Notes under the pieces: model-generated | What the model was told of the DNA's origin: nothing | Seen by the model: only the letters and a program-made list of their open reading frames with translations | Database searches by the model: none | Source: Morchella semilibera | Lineage: Eukaryota > Ascomycota > Pezizomycetes > Pezizales > Morchellaceae | Assembly: GCA_009192285.1 (NCBI GenBank) | Contig: WBVU01000011.1 | Location: 675,348 to 739,347, forward strand | Reading direction: 5' to 3' | DNA: 64,000 nt | Shown: piece by piece, positions 43,187 through 55,994 of the stretch | Numbering within the stretch: the stretch's first letter is position 1 | How the letters are laid out: each line of letters begins with the position of its first letter | Translations under genes and position numbers: made by a program

Positions 43187-43325
43187 AGGGAACAGGACCA
43201 AATAACTTAATCAAACGATTTAGAAAGTGTCAGGAGAGATAACACTGAACCTAGAATGATTTGTTTAAAACTATCTGGATAGATGAATCTATTTCAGTAC
43301 AGCTGGATTTGGTAACCGTTTTTGG
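43187..43325. other. Host AT-rich DNA right of the nested stack
   Basis: Begins with the GGGAA duplication; continuous with the host DNA left of 26034 once the stack is removed. No gene seen. Confidence 0.6.
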
Positions 43326-44153
43326 TGTAATGGAGTAACTGAAATATAATGTAATAGATAACATTGATAACGCAGAAGTATTCGAGAAGCACAGCCAGAA
43401 ACAGTGCAGACGTCAGGCAGGCACAAGCGTGGGCGCCAGTGTGACAGAGTAACCCGACGCAAAGAAGAAGATGACAATGATGACACGGAGAGACTCGAAG
43501 AGTACAGCCAAAGTAACGAGGAAATGTAACGGAGTGACACAACACAAAGAAGAAGATGACAATGATGACGCAGAGGTACCCGAGGGGCACAGCTTGGCGA
43601 CGAGGAGACCGACGAAGACAAAGGTCGCACCGGGCAGGCACAAGCACTGGCACCGGCGAAGGCGAAGGCAAGAGCAAGGGCACAAGGCAGGGAAGGTGAG
43701 GACCAGATGGACATCAACGAGAGCGATAAGAGCTGCTATGGATTTCCTCTTCGTCAGAGGTTCAAGTATTTAATATGAGAGGCTATGGCTTTTAGAAATA
43801 GGAGTAAATTCCTATGTATCGAGATAACAGGAAAACGAGACAGAGAGGAAAGAAAGAAGAAACTAAGAAAAACATCTATCCCCGCTATTTAACACTACTC
43901 CCCCCACCAGTCCGCTTATGACTCAAACATCAGTTCATAGAAAACCTACAGAAACCCATCGCATCCACACCTCGTATTCCTCCCCACCATCTCCGCTAAT
44001 TATATTACAAATCCATCACACCATCGAACCTCCTAGAACCTAGTGACGACAACCTCCACCTCGCGCTCCCCACTCTCGCTTAACATTCCCCTAATAACCA
44101 CAACCCTGCATCGCCTACCGAACTATCGGGCCAGATGCCAAGGCGCCGAGACA
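43326..44153 (-). mobile_element. LTR C, reverse, with its 3' end repeated three times
   Basis: TGTAATGGAGTAACT (43326), TGTGACAGAGTAACC (43440) and TGTAACGGAGTGACA (43525) each begin a copy of the same LTR end; only the third continues to the other terminus GGCGCCGAGACA (44153). The first two are ~85-115-bp stubs. Confidence 0.75.
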
Positions 44154-44247
44154 GGAGACCGACGAAGACAGGAGCGGCACCGGGCACTGGCAGGCACAAG
44201 CACAGGCACCGGCAAAGGCAAAGGCAAGAGCAACGGCACAGGGGCAC
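44154..44247 (-). mobile_element. LTR C fragment (94 bp)
   Basis: GACCGACGAAGACAGGAG with GGCACCGGCAAAGGC repeats; matches 9210-9270 of the solo LTR C. Confidence 0.65.
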
Positions 44248-44741
44248 TATCACAGCTCCGCCTCCTGCACCCCGCCCTCCCGCCAAGGCACCTTCGGAAC
44301 ATGATTGTTGGATAGTATCGGTCGATGTCGGAAGTAGAACGATGTATTAGGAAGGAGTTCGGGTAATGGAATGTAAGCGCTAGGAACGATTGGGTGCAAC
44401 AGATAGAATGGGGGTATTGGAATGGTATGGGTGGTACGGAAGGGTAGTAGTTTCTATGGGTTTCCATGGTATGAGTCAGTGGTGCGGGGGGATAGTTGTA
44501 TATATAATGTTCGTTCTTTCCTATGTTTCTGCCTCTATAGGCAACGTCTTCTTTCTGTTAGCAATACATTCCTTTGGCTCCGGCCTTCTGTCTACGCCTG
44601 ATCTATGATCCTGACTCTGGATCTGAACCTGAACCGAACCTGAACCTGCTTGGCTTCGAGTGTATCCTGAGCCGACCCCGTCCTGGCTCTGTCCTGAAAT
44701 CTACTCCGCCTTGTACCTGAATCTGACCCCGTCCCGTTAGA
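44248..44741 (+). mobile_element. LTR A, forward (494 bp)
   Basis: TATCACAGCTCCGCC to GTCCCGTTAGA. TATATATAATG near 44505 precedes the R-region motif TAGGCAACGT. It directly adjoins a Gypsy pol fragment that does not start at a Gag, so it is not that element's own 5' LTR. Confidence 0.85.
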
Positions 44742-46756
44742 ATCGTAAACCTATTGTCGCTTGGGAAATTTTCAACTCCACCACCGGAAAGGCCAGTGAC
44801 ACATATTTTGGCAATTACTCGTCGATCGTTTAAGAAACTCTCCCAGAACCCTACTGTGCAGGTCTACTCGACCCTATATACTGTTGATAAAATATTGGAG
44901 ATGCCTATCAACCCCGATGGAACCATTCTAATTGATTACCAGCGATTCCGACAGTTGTTTGATGAAACCAATGCATCTAGGCTACCACCACATCGTTCGT
45001 ATGACAATGAGATAAAATTACAAGAAGGGACAACACCACCTTTTGGCCCCATATACAGCATGTCACGGGAAGAATTGAAGGCACTAAGAGACTTTTTGGC
45101 CAACAATTTGAAGAAAGGGTTCCTTCGGTTTAGCAAATCTCCAGCTGGGGCTTCTGTTTTATTTGTGAAGAAAGCTGACAGGTCTCTATGCTTATGCGTA
45201 GACTATCTGAAGTTAAATGCCATTAGAGTTAAGGATAGATATCCTCTTCTTCTTACACCGGAAATTATGGCTAACCTAGCACGGGCTAATTACTTTACTA
45301 AGTTGGACTTACGGTGGGGCTACAATCAAATTAGGGATGGATTTTAGGACGCGCTATGGACATTGGAAATATATGGTTATGCCTTTCGGACTGACAAATG
45401 CTCCTGCTACCTTCCAGCACTGAATTAATGATATCCTCTGTCCCTTTTTGGGTTGTTGTACTACTGCCTACCTGATGATATTCTTATCATTTCGGAAACC
45501 TTAGAACAACATCAGTAGGATATGCAAAAAGTGCTCGAAGCCCTGGAAGCCAACGAGGTTCATCTAAAACCAGAGAAGTGCGAATTTAGTGTACAAGGAA
45601 CCAAATATTTGGGCATGACTCCGACTCCTGGAGGAATAAAGATGGATCCTGCTGATGTACAGACGATTGTGGACTAGGATTCACCGAAGACAGTAAAAGA
45701 GATTCAGGAGTTTCTTGGGTTTGCCAATTTTTATCGACACTTTATTTATGCCTACTCCAGAGTGGCTCGCCCTTGACTGCTTTGACAAAAAGGGATGTAC
45801 AATTTGAGTGGACCCAGAAGGTTGAACAAACCTTTCAAAAACTCAAGGCTGCTTTCGTTACCGCTTCAGTGTTGGTGCGCTCTGATGCTGAGAAAGAATT
45901 TATTGTGGAAACCGATGCGTCGGATTATGTGTCGGCAGAGATATTATCACAACGAGACGATGAAGGAATACTTCACCCAGTCGCTTTCTTCTCTAAGACA
46001 CACTTACCTGCAGAATCCCATTATGAGATCTATGACAAGAGGTTGCTAGGCATTATTAGTGGTTTCGAGGAATTGAGATTCCCATCTGGAGACGGCTCAA
46101 TTCCAAGTTAAAGTACTCACAGATCATCGCAATCTCGAGTATTTTATGTCAACCAAGTTACTGAATCGGCGCCAAACCCGTGGGCAGAGTTCTTGTCTCG
46201 GTTTTAATTTTATTATTCAATATAGACCAGGAAACTAGGGAAGGAAGCTAAAGATTTCCCCAAGGAAGGGGGTGAGAGATTAGAACAACAAAGTTGAGTG
46301 GTTCTGAAGAAGGAGAATTTGGATTTAAAGATAGGTTTGTTAGCAGGCTCTTTGGCAAATGAACCCGCTGAAAGATCATCTCCTGAACTTGATTTGTTTA
46401 ACCAAGCTTACCAGCGTGATAGCTTTCCAACCAAAGTTTTATCTATGCTCCGAGACGGCGTTCGACAATCAAAAGACATTTCATTGGCTGAGTGTATAGA
46501 AAGCGAGGATGGGTTATTGCTTTACCGGAACACACTTTATGTTCCTGATGATGACAAACTTAACCTCTATCTATTACGGAATACCACGATAAACCCTCTG
46601 CTGGACACCCCTGATGCTCAAAGGCATTGGAACTCCTTAGCGGAAATTATTATTGGCCAAACATGCGGAAATATACAGACCCTTATGTCCAAAATTGCCA
46701 CATCTGCTGGCGGAGTAAAGCGAGCCATAATCCTCTGCAAGGAGTTCTACGACCAC
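44742..46756 (+). pseudogene. pol: Decayed Gypsy Pol fragment, truncated by P2
   Basis: RT region [35 protein letters not shown]; RNase [19 protein letters not shown]; linker AGSLANEPAE; integrase zinc-finger CHICWRSK and QGVLRP, where P2 begins. Many stops and frameshifts (e.g. after IRDGF at 45347, 46111, 46290-46300, 46640) mark it as old. Confidence 0.92.
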
Positions 46757-46950
46757 CATCAGCAAGATTCAAACTCTCTCCAAGAGGCTTGACTGGGTCT
46801 CCGGAGGCCGTTGCAAGGCAATTACCCTTCCGTCTCTCCTAATAACCTCAGTAACCATTTGTTGCCTCCCGAGCCTCCTGATGGCCTCCCGAGCCTTCTA
46901 GAGAGCCTCCTGAGCCTTCTGTTACCCCCCTTACCTCTCTTGACACCTCG

Positions 46951-47968
46951 TGTTACGGGCATGAGGAAAGAAACCTGAAGACTGGAAGAGGAGGACCCTC
47001 CCCACGCTACTATACCGCTAAAAGTCTCTACGTCCTACTGGGCGCGCCAGAGAGGCACGGTGTTGCCAGTATGGAGCCCAGTGCGGAGTTGCGGAATCCC
47101 TAGTTAACAAACCTGTTTTCGACCCCTGAAATAACCCCCGGAGTGTCAAAGCGCCGGCACAGTCGCTCAGGACACCGGTGGGTATATGAGGGGGCAACAG
47201 TGCGAGTTTGGAGTCCAATCGGACCATATTTGATCGAATGGCGAAGGTCGTAAGGAAGCTCACACTGGTGGCGCCTCTGGGAAGGTAAGACTACCCGACT
47301 CCTCCGGTACCGATCGTTAGCAGTCCTAATGTTGAGCTATGCTCCTTGGTGATAGGTAACGATGTCGGGAAAGAGTTGGCGAGCGGAGTCGAGCCCGGTA
47401 CCGGGATGTTATCAGGTAGGCTAATTTCGAAGACTCCTCATGACCACTAGTGAAGGCTAGGTGCATGCAGCGACGGGTTGTTATTTATTAAGGGAATAGA
47501 GCGTGAGGGATTTTCGGGGATTAGGAGTCAGGGGTGTGTTAGATGGTGGGAATAGATTTGGAGTTTGGTTGTCTTGGCTTATTTTCAGGGTCTTCGGGGT
47601 TCCGCACTTGTTGTTTGTATTCATAATGTTTAGTCCGCGTGACATTGGCGCGGGATATAAATACTGTGTCATTCTCCGACTTTGTTGAAATCATCAGCGA
47701 CGAAGAAAGAGTCTTATCGATATAATAACTATTACTTTTACGCTTTATACTTTATCTTCGAGACTTTACCAAGTGACCTGGAAACTCCACCTCGAACCAT
47801 CTTCGTACTTCAGGACCATTTGCATACTGAGAGGACTAGCATTGAGCGATCGAGATTCTAGGCTGGTTAAGACTGAGAAGACCTTGTTCCTTACTGCCTT
47901 TGCGGTTAGCGTTTCAAACTCTAAGCTCTTTACTTGACTACTCGGGTGCTTGGCGTAACACCCTAATA
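46951..47968 (+). mobile_element. Solo LTR1 (1,018 bp) in P2, TSD CCTCG
   Basis: TGTTACGGGC to CACCCTAATA, flanked by CCTCG at 46946-46950 and 47969-47973. P0 near 11243-11262 has the matching sequence with one CCTCG and no insert, confirming the boundaries. Confidence 0.93.
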
Positions 47969-47973
47969 CCTCG

Positions 47974-48351
47974 CTAATTGTATGTAGCCTCCTGAGCCTT
48001 CGGTTACCCTCCTTACCTCTCCTGACACCTCGCTAAGTGTTTCTCGCCTCCCGAGCCTTCCAGAGGCCTTCCGAGCTTTGATTAGTAAGTTTCGGAGGCC
48101 ACCATCAACAATCTATTTTAACGCAAAAATTATATACAGCTCTTGATGGCTACCCCGCCGCCCGGGAGCTTCTGGCCCTCTGCGCCTTTATAAGGGGTTC
48201 TGGAGCCCTCATGAGTCCCCGATCTAGATCATATTGTTTTCGTTTACTATCATGTTAATTTTATTCTAAATACATTCTATGCCAGCTGAAGTCACTCGAG
48301 CCTTTATGAAGGCCTCTTGTACCTTTCCCCAGGCCACCAGAGACATTGTCA
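47974..48351. repeat. P2 left subterminal region
   Basis: GCCTCC/GAGCCTTC words and inverted arms recur (GAGCCTTCCAGAGGCCTTCC near 48053). Below the transposase stop it is AT-rich. No gene seen. Confidence 0.6.
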
Positions 48352-51251
48352 CTATATATCGAATTCATTCCACGTTCTCAAATCTATCCTCGTGTTCACA
48401 AGCGATTGATCCTGTCCCAGCTCGAACAAATGAGCCATTCCCAAAACACTACTGATATTAACTACCCAAAACCTTTGCCGAGAGCGCCTCGCAACTCTAA
48501 GAAGACTGTGTGAGCCGTTTGGAAGACCCCTATCCTTGGCTTCCAGTAGCTCTACAAGACAAAGCTGATATGTTTTCGTCGATATACTGTCACCTATCTT
48601 GAATATTGCTCGTACAAGCCCTGGTAGGCGTCCCTGAAAGGCTCCCCATGGCTCCGTTGTGGCCACCTTAATCCATGCCCAATCATTTCGAGTCGACCTT
48701 TTCCTAAATAATGCCTCTCCCGTACACCGTATATTGTGTATCTCGTAACTGTCAGGCTTCTGAAAAATTGATACTGGCACCTGTAGGCACTTAAAGCACC
48801 CCACCGGGCACTCCAGAAGGCTCAATAAGCCTTGTTCTCCCCGGCTCAAGCCCTGACCATATTCCGACGCCGCTCTTGCTAGTGTTCTTCTATTGATTTT
48901 AATCATATCGGCGATATCAGATAATATGTGGGGTCCACCGTCGGGGGTCAACATCCTAGGTTCCGGGTGTTTATCATCGTCTAGGAATGTTTCGTTTGTC
49001 CTTTGTGGGTCCTCGTTTTTGAATACTTCCAACATGCCCCGGAGGCTCTCTCGATGGCTTGGGAGGCCCTCGTAATGTTCTGGAAGACTGACAACGATAT
49101 CTTTTAGATTTAAGACCCGTATCTCTATAGCCATACGCCTTGAGTGGTAGCCGAGAATTCTGAACTGTTGCGTCGACCTTATTGGAGGCTGCATAAGCCA
49201 TCTTAATTTGTTGCCTATGAGCTAACTCGCTCACATCGGTTGAAAACATTGGAATATTACCAAATCACTCTACATGCCCCCGGAAGTGTGAAAGAAGATG
49301 CATTTTAATGAAGTTGAAATGAGAAGCCTCGCGAATTTCCTCAAGCTCCGCCAGGCCTCTGTCAATGCTTCCCGAGCCTTGCAGCGCCTTTGTTCGATCC
49401 TTTGCCTCTTTCCTTGTTCGTTTATCGGCTCTAAATTCCAGAAACACATCCTTATACTTGTGGAAATCTTCGAGATACCCTTGAAAGATAGTCTAGTGTT
49501 TCTTTTGTATGCGTAGTGTACTGTGCCATCAAGTGGAAATCGATTAGTGACCGAACACACCTCAAGGATCTCCCGAAGTCGCTCTGCGAAGCTTTTGGGG
49601 GGTTCCAAAGAGCCACTGCAAAGGCTCCTAGAACTATCCGGCCGAGATGACGCATTTCTTTACCTTGCCATTGAGTAGTTGCCCAATAAGCCTTATTTGG
49701 TACAGCAAGCCCTGGGTAAGGCTTAATGGACGCCCAAGCCCGATCAAAATTCTCTAGCCGATTGTGTTTTTTCAAAAACGATTGAATCCATTCCATCATA
49801 TGTTTCAATAGGCCGAGATAAATATTATGCAACATATCTGGCTTGTGAAGATCATACACCTGAGCCTTCGGCAAGGCCCACAAAGCATTGTACAGAGTTT
49901 TGAAGGATTTCGACACTAGGTATTCAACGGGTGCTGTATCTGACGTATCCTCCTTATAACGCTCTACCATTTCAATATATCGCTCCTGAATGCGTGGCGG
50001 GTTTTCTTGAAGGCTCCCTAGGCCCTTGAAATCAACTTCGTACCTAGGGCAGGCCTGATTGTTGAGGTTTAGCAGCGAGGCGTGTTCTGGTTGATCCGCA
50101 ATCCATGCACATAGTATCGGATAACATAGGCGCACATAGCCATCAGCGCATGTTATAAGCTCACCCCTTTCCGCAGGGCCCTGAAGGCCTTCGAGAACCT
50201 CAGAGAGGACCTGGTGAAGGACCATCTGGCTCTCCCAACGGCGTTTGTTCGTACGCACTCCAACCTTTGGTGGCACTGGCAGTAGAGCTAGGAGTATGAT
50301 CGCGTAATTAGAGGGTTTATTTCCTGTGTCCGAGGTGATATTGCCAATCGTTAGGTATACTGGCCAGCCTTCTTGTCACCACTGAAATTAGTGGAGGTTG
50401 TGTTCCGTCTGATGCACATATTACTGGCACCACCGTTGATCCTTTCTGGAAGGGTATTCTATACATTTGTGAGGGGTTAGCGGAGGCTCCCTGAGCCTTC
50501 TAAGTAAGTGTTGCGAACCTGCATCTCCCACCACCAGTCTGCCGTGTGCATCTCCCCATACATCTGCTCCCCCATTTCATTGTATTCCATAATAGGTGAA
50601 TACACCAAGGACTCCCTAAATGCACGTTGTCCCAGAAGAAAAACGCACTATATTCATAGGGTCCCTGTAGTAGTAAGGATTTTCTGCCCGCCCATTTCGA
50701 CCTCTGAGTGTATCCAACTCTCTTTTCCTAACCCCCCCATAGACGACATCTCGTCGAGGAGGCGTGCGAAGCCTCTACCAGTGCTGTAGGAGCCTTGTAG
50801 AGGGCGTACGGTGCGGAAGAAATCGTCTATTTGACCCTGAGATACATTCGATTGTAGGAACCAGCGCGATAACCGAAATTCCTCTGCTGATTCGAAAGGC
50901 TGCCATGGGTTGATCAAAAGGCTTTCCGAGCCTTCATCATATCCCGTTGCGGTGAAAAGAGGCTCCCTGCACCCTCGTATATGGTAGTTGCTAGATTAAA
51001 CCGCGTGAATCCCAAAGTATGATCATCATTCGATTCAGTATCGGATTCGCTTTCGTCTGGTATGTTCAAATGTCCACCCTCATGGGGACCTCCTGAGCCT
51101 TCGGGAAGGCTCCGCGAGCCCTCAACGGGAGTCCCTGAAAGCTGCCTGTCGTACCACCCGCGGGTCCGCGATGGGTGGACTTTTGGAGATGTCGATCGAA
51201 ACTACCAGCATTGGCGTAGCTCCGTATGCAAAATGAACATCGTGATCTCAT
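48352..51251 (-). pseudogene. P2 Plavaka-type transposase, multiply frameshifted
   Basis: ATG at 51251 gives the C2H2 finger CSFCIRSYANAGSFDRHLQK. Blocks shared with P1: LLINPWQPFESAEEFRLSRW, QSNVSQGQIDDFF (50860), GELITCADGYVRLCYPILCA, ACPRYEVDFKGLGS, KPDMLHNIYLGLLKHMMEWI, ATTQWQGKEMRHLGRIVLGA, FSTDVSELAHRQQIKMAY, and the end LRTWNEF. Frameshifts occur near 51180, 50650, 50300-50400, 49480, 49250 and 49170. The second Cys of the C-x2-C pair is Tyr (CPRY). Inactive. Confidence 0.88.
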
Positions 51252-51259
51252 TGCTGATA

Positions 51260-51720
51260 GTCAATATTGGTGGAGGCTTCGGAGGCTCTGGAGGCTTTGG
51301 AGACTCTGGAGCCCCTGGGGGCTTCCTAAGCTTCCTAGGCTTGGGAGGCTTCAGGGAGGTTGGCACTCTAAATGGGCCCGTGCACCGATAGATCATATCT
51401 TATCGCACTAACGTTCTGATCACAATATTCGAGTGACATCATATGATTCAATATGATGTTCAATTGTTACTCCAATATATGACGTAGTGAAGTTTGATCG
51501 AAGATACCCCGCGTTCTCCTATTCTCCTACTTCTATCCCTATCCATCCCTAGGATCGATACACTGGCTCAAGCTTACTACACTATCTCCAAGTCTCTGGA
51601 AGCCTTCAAGAGTTTATAATACACGATATAAGATGGTATCTTATCCTCTCTATTGCTCTATATTCAAGCAATTGACATATATACAGGAGGCTTTTTTTTC
51701 CTCTTTCTATAAGTCGCCAT
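51260..51720. promoter_or_regulatory. P2 divergent intergenic region
   Basis: Matches 10210-10780 of P0 but without the mini-element. It has TTCGGAGGCTCTGGAGGC tandem words (51270-51350) and a CATATGATTCAATATGATG palindromic stretch (51439-51457). Confidence 0.45.
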
Positions 51721-51729
51721 CCAAACCGC

Positions 51730-53089
51730 ACCCCTAACCAAACACCCCCGACAACACCCCGGCAAGCCCTAAACAAGGCCAAAAACGAAGCCGCATATCC
51801 TCCCATAGTGATAAAAACGCATCCAAAAAACAGGAGGTCGGACCATTAATCCCCGGCAGTACATTGATAGTGAGAGCTCGGGCTCCAGCCTTAGTTCAGC
51901 CTCTAGCAGTAGTGTTGCATCCTACATAGAGATCGAGTCAGAGGAAGAGATACCCTGGAGCACCCAGAAGGGAAAGTCGAAAACATCTGAGGAGCCTCCG
52001 AAAAGCCCCGTTCTACGCCCTCCCAGGATCTGAGCCTTCAGGATCCGGGCCTTCAGGATCCAGGGCTCCCAAGGGCTTATCGGTGGCCCCTGGCGCCCCC
52101 CCAATGACACCTACCCATAAGACTCGACGTTCCCTACCCCCAGGTTAGACCCACAAGTCAGGAAGCGGGTCCAAAAGACCAAGGAGGCCCCTGAAATGGC
52201 ACCACGATACAAACAGCCCGCCAAGTACATTTTGCCAGACCACATACGACTGCCGGAGAATCTTGCACTTAGATAAAGATGGTATCTATAAGGCTCTACG
52301 CAAAGAGCTCGCCGATGAGATGACAAGGACAGGGTGGGTGAATAAATCCAGCTCGGGCGATTCTTCATTCAATCATTTGTGCGAATATGCCATGGGATCA
52401 CAAGGCCCTCACGAATTTGAAGCCCAAGTGGTTAGAAAAGGCTTCAGAGGACTCTATAAAAGATCCAAGCAGCCCTAGCCCATCTCATTGTAGATCTATT
52501 ACAGAAGAGGAAAAGGATAGACAAACGACATGACGAAGCTTTGGAAGTGCAGTGGATAACAAGAGATATTACAAGATGGTACTCAAGTCCTGGGAGAAAT
52601 TTAGGAATACCTTCCAGGCCCCGCAATAACCGTACATGTTATTGACCCAGAGAAGGCTACTGCCATCCCAAGCGATACGTACCGTCCATACGACTGGTAT
52701 GGGATTGCGTCGCTTACGCCATTTACCGGCATTCTCGAAGTGGTGTCTATGTATGATTTAGCAGCCCTCAGCGCTGAAGCGAGTCCCACTGGCCGCTCCA
52801 GGGGGCCCTAATAGGGCTGTTCGAGCCTTCCATGGGGGCGATGTCCAATTTGGCACCCCGGGGGCAGGCAGCTTATCCCCCAGATCCGGAATATGTGCCG
52901 ATCGGAGACGATCAAGAGCTGGAAGGTTGGCTCAGGGCACAGAGGCAAAACCCTTAAAGGCTTTGTGCGGTGCTTCATAGGCCTTCGGCAATCGTAGCTG
53001 GGCCTACCCAAAGGCCCCAAACGCCTTTACCAGAGGGATGGGATTACCTGACTGAGGACGATATTAATGATATAGAGCTTTTGGATTAG
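51730..53089 (+). pseudogene. P2 accessory gene, degenerate
   Basis: Collinear with the P0 accessory gene. An acidic Ser-rich N-terminal stretch (SSLSSASSSSVASYIEIE near 51890) is followed by MAPRYKQPAKY from ATG 52196, then NKSSSGDSSFNHLCEYAM, AALAHLIVD, and the tail LTEDDINDIELLD ending at 53089. Frameshifts and stops break it in at least four places. Confidence 0.68.
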
Positions 53090-53369
53090 GAACTTGAAGG
53101 TTTGAATATACCCTATCCATGAACTTATCGGGGTGGGCATTATGGAATGCTCTTCCTGAATGGCATTTATATGAATCTTATTATTCTGACTGAAACCACC
53201 TGTAGGTGCAGAGGATAAAACCAGCGACGACGGTGATAGGCTCCCAAACATCTGTAGGCAGTTTAGAAGGCTTGAGGAGCCTTCATTTGGGAATTGGAGT
53301 TTTTTGTTTTTGCACATACAGTTCTTAATTTTAGCCCGGTTACCTCTTTAGGTCTTAGCAATAATTATA

Positions 53370-53890
53370 TGATTTATCTTTTGTCTCCTGTGATCCCTGC
53401 CAATCTCCTGGGCTCTCCGGAGGGCTCGCCAAGCCCTCCTGATATCTCCGGAGACTGCTGATGATTAAGCGAAACCTCCCAAGTTCTCCTGTGTGATTCC
53501 GGAGACTGCTGATGATTAAGCGAAACCTCCCAAGCTCTCTGTGATCCCTGCAATCTCCTGGGCTCTCCTGAGGGCTCGCCAAGCCCTCCTGATATCTCCG
53601 GAGACTGCTGATGATTCAACGAAACCTCCCAAGCTCTCCTGTGATCCCTGTCAATCTCCTGGCTCTTCTGAGGGCTCGCCAAGCCCTCCTGATATCTCCG
53701 GAGACTGCTGATAATTAAGCGAAACCTCCCAAGCTCTCCTGTAATCCCTGCCAATCTCCTGGGCTCTCCTGAGGGTTTCCCAAGCCCTCCTGATATCTCC
53801 GGAGACTCTTGAAGATTAAGCCAGATCTCCCATACTCTCCTGTAATCTCTGCCTATTTCCTGGGCTCTCCCAATATCTCCGAGGACTTTC
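53370..53890. repeat. P3 left subterminal array
   Basis: Units of roughly 90-110 bp with CTCCTGATATCTCCGGAGAC, GAAACCTCCCAAGCTCTCCT and CCTGCCAATCTCCTGGGCTC, about five copies. The array at 58190-58560 is the same sequence inverted. Each unit carries GCTGATGATTAAGCG, which includes the core of the terminal inverted repeat. Confidence 0.88.
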
Positions 53891-54052
53891 AAACTATTAC
53901 TAATCTACTGATACCTCAAAATCCACTTTGATTATTCATACCATACATAAAAATAGGAGTCCTCCCCCAAAATCACATCTCCACCGTCGAGGCGGGAGGA
54001 GGCTCTTGAAATGCCTCTCCCGCCTTCGCCATGCCCACGTCCCCCAAATCAC

Positions 54053-55994
54053 TCAATCGCTGCTGTGCTTCCCTTTCTTCCCGCGCGCCTTTGCAGCTCT
54101 CCATGCGGCTATATCCACAGCTAATTGAACATCATCCTCCTCCAGGCCGACTCTGGATATAACCTCTTTAGGCCCTCTTAACTCATCGACCTAAAAGGCT
54201 TGTTAGTATATAGATAAGGCTCTTTGAGACTTTTTTATTTACCTTCTCGCGAATTGATTCTCGTATTACTTCCAGTGTGCCCTCCTGGTTCTCCTTGCTT
54301 CTCTCCCCCATGTGCTTAACATCCTGTTATAGGTAGCTGGAGGTATCCCGAAGTCAGAAGGAGCCTTTTAGAGGGCTTGGTGCGCCTTACTCATGATATC
54401 CGGATTCTGATGCGGATTGAAGTTCAAACCCTTCGACGTATATGCCTGTTTTCCAAGATCGTAAGATAAACCAGATTGCGGTGCAAATTAGGCTAATAAA
54501 CGCCTGAGATATATCATCAATGAAACCAGGATCCCTGGCCCCACGCATTTTATCACCTTTGTAATATTTTAGAAAATATTAGTTCTACGATTTCCGGGGC
54601 CCAAAAGTGAAGCCGGCCTGTCTAGTGGCTGTCAGCACCTTGCCAAAGGCTCATAGAACGGTGGAGAGAGCTCTTACAGTATAATTATCAGGATCGCTTA
54701 TAAAACGGTCATTCTCAGAGAAAGGACACCTTCTTACCCCTTTGCCTCTGGCGTTTTCTCCTCGCTCAAGCCATAAAAGATCCTTCGACATGCAGTCCTT
54801 CACTGTAAAAACAAGGTGCGATTCACCCGCGAACAATTGATTTGAACCTAATGGAAGCAGTTAGCGAAGGCTCACTAACCCTCCGAAAGGCGCGCGAGGC
54901 ACTCACGTCGCTCCTAGCTAACTTAGTCATTGGTAGACTTGTATTAAAATGGTTGTTTACCTCACTCCAAAACCGACGGACGTTAATACTAAGAGAATCA
55001 GCTTGAGGCCAGGCTTCTCGAGCAATGTATAAACGTCCGAGAAGGTATCCCGCATGCTTGATTACGGACTTGGCCTCTGCTGCGTTTTCGTTAATGGAGT
55101 CAGGCTCTGGTGCTCCATACTGCGAAGGCGTTGGCGTTCCATACTGCGAAGGCGTTGGCGTTCTATATGGAGATAGGGCTCTACGATATTGCTGTGGAGA
55201 GCTAGGCATGCGAAAGGGTTGTGAATTGAAGGGGTTTGTCTCGTTCTCGCGGTCGAGCTCTTGTCGCAAGGTGCTGCTGGTCGACGAAATGAGGAACTTG
55301 TGGAAGCGATGCTAGCCCTTTCGGAGGCTGCTCCAGCCTTCCGTGGACTTTCCAGCCTTCGTGAATTCACGACATGACGGTTCCCAGTGCTCCGTTATAT
55401 CAGCGGTTTGACTGAGACGAGGGGGATTTAAAATATCACATACCTCATCATATTTACTGCAAAAGAAGAAGAAGCAATTGCTTCTGCCGCCAGTCCACTA
55501 GGTCTCCTTTGAGTGGCTGCAAGAGCCCTGGCGGAGGCCACAGGGGCCTCCCTTGGTGTTTTTCCAGCTCGCGACCCCCGGTTTGATGGTGGTCGTGGCA
55601 GTGGTCGTGATGGTAGTGGTAGTTGTGGTGGTTGTGGTGGGATGGTGGGACTGGGGATATACTCCGTTCTGATAAGGCATACGCTGGGGCAGTGGTGCAT
55701 TCTCATCTCCCGGCTCCTCGTCCTCATAGTCATCCTCATGGATTTGAACTAGTCTTCCTCCTCTGGATGATCATCAAAATCACTCCAGGTTTTTGGTGGG
55801 CCCTGCAACGCTCCGTTTACCAATATTGCCCCGTCCGGAAACCTTTCTGGAGGGTTCGGGGAGCTATAGTAATCGGGGTCAGTATCTGGTTCTGTAGTAC
55901 CGGAATTCCTACTGCTCGCAGCACTCGAAATACTCATCGCCCCCCTCAGGCTTAGACGTTTATTAATGGAGGAGGAGATCGGGGCTTGCATGCC
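54053..55994 (-). pseudogene. P3 third gene, DUF6532-like, homologous to P1 38355-40870
   Basis: Minus-strand pieces collinear with the P1 gene: MSISSAASSRNSGTTEPDTD (ATG 55937; another ATG at 55994), GLAAEAIASSSFAVNM, AGYLLGRLYIAREAWPQADS, ENDRFISDPDNYTV, and the C-terminus LAVDIAAWRAAKARGKKGK ending at 54053. DRFISDPDNY corresponds to DRFISHPDHY in P1. Exons cannot be set reliably, and stops in the linkers suggest decay or introns. Confidence 0.6.

Larger units (their letters stand above)
46757..53192. mobile_element. P2: Plavaka-type transposon, left end intact, right end lost
   Basis: Left terminus CATCAGCAAGATTCAAACTC at 46757 lies inside a Gypsy pol. Order: subterminal palindromes, transposase (minus), divergent region, accessory gene (plus). 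Homology with P0 ends at about 53192, where P3-related DNA starts; the third gene and right terminus are missing. It contains an LTR1 insertion. Confidence 0.85.

Noticed and set aside
55428-55739. Poly-Thr/poly-Pro frames
   Set aside because: Low-complexity linker of the P3 third gene read in several frames; not a separate gene.
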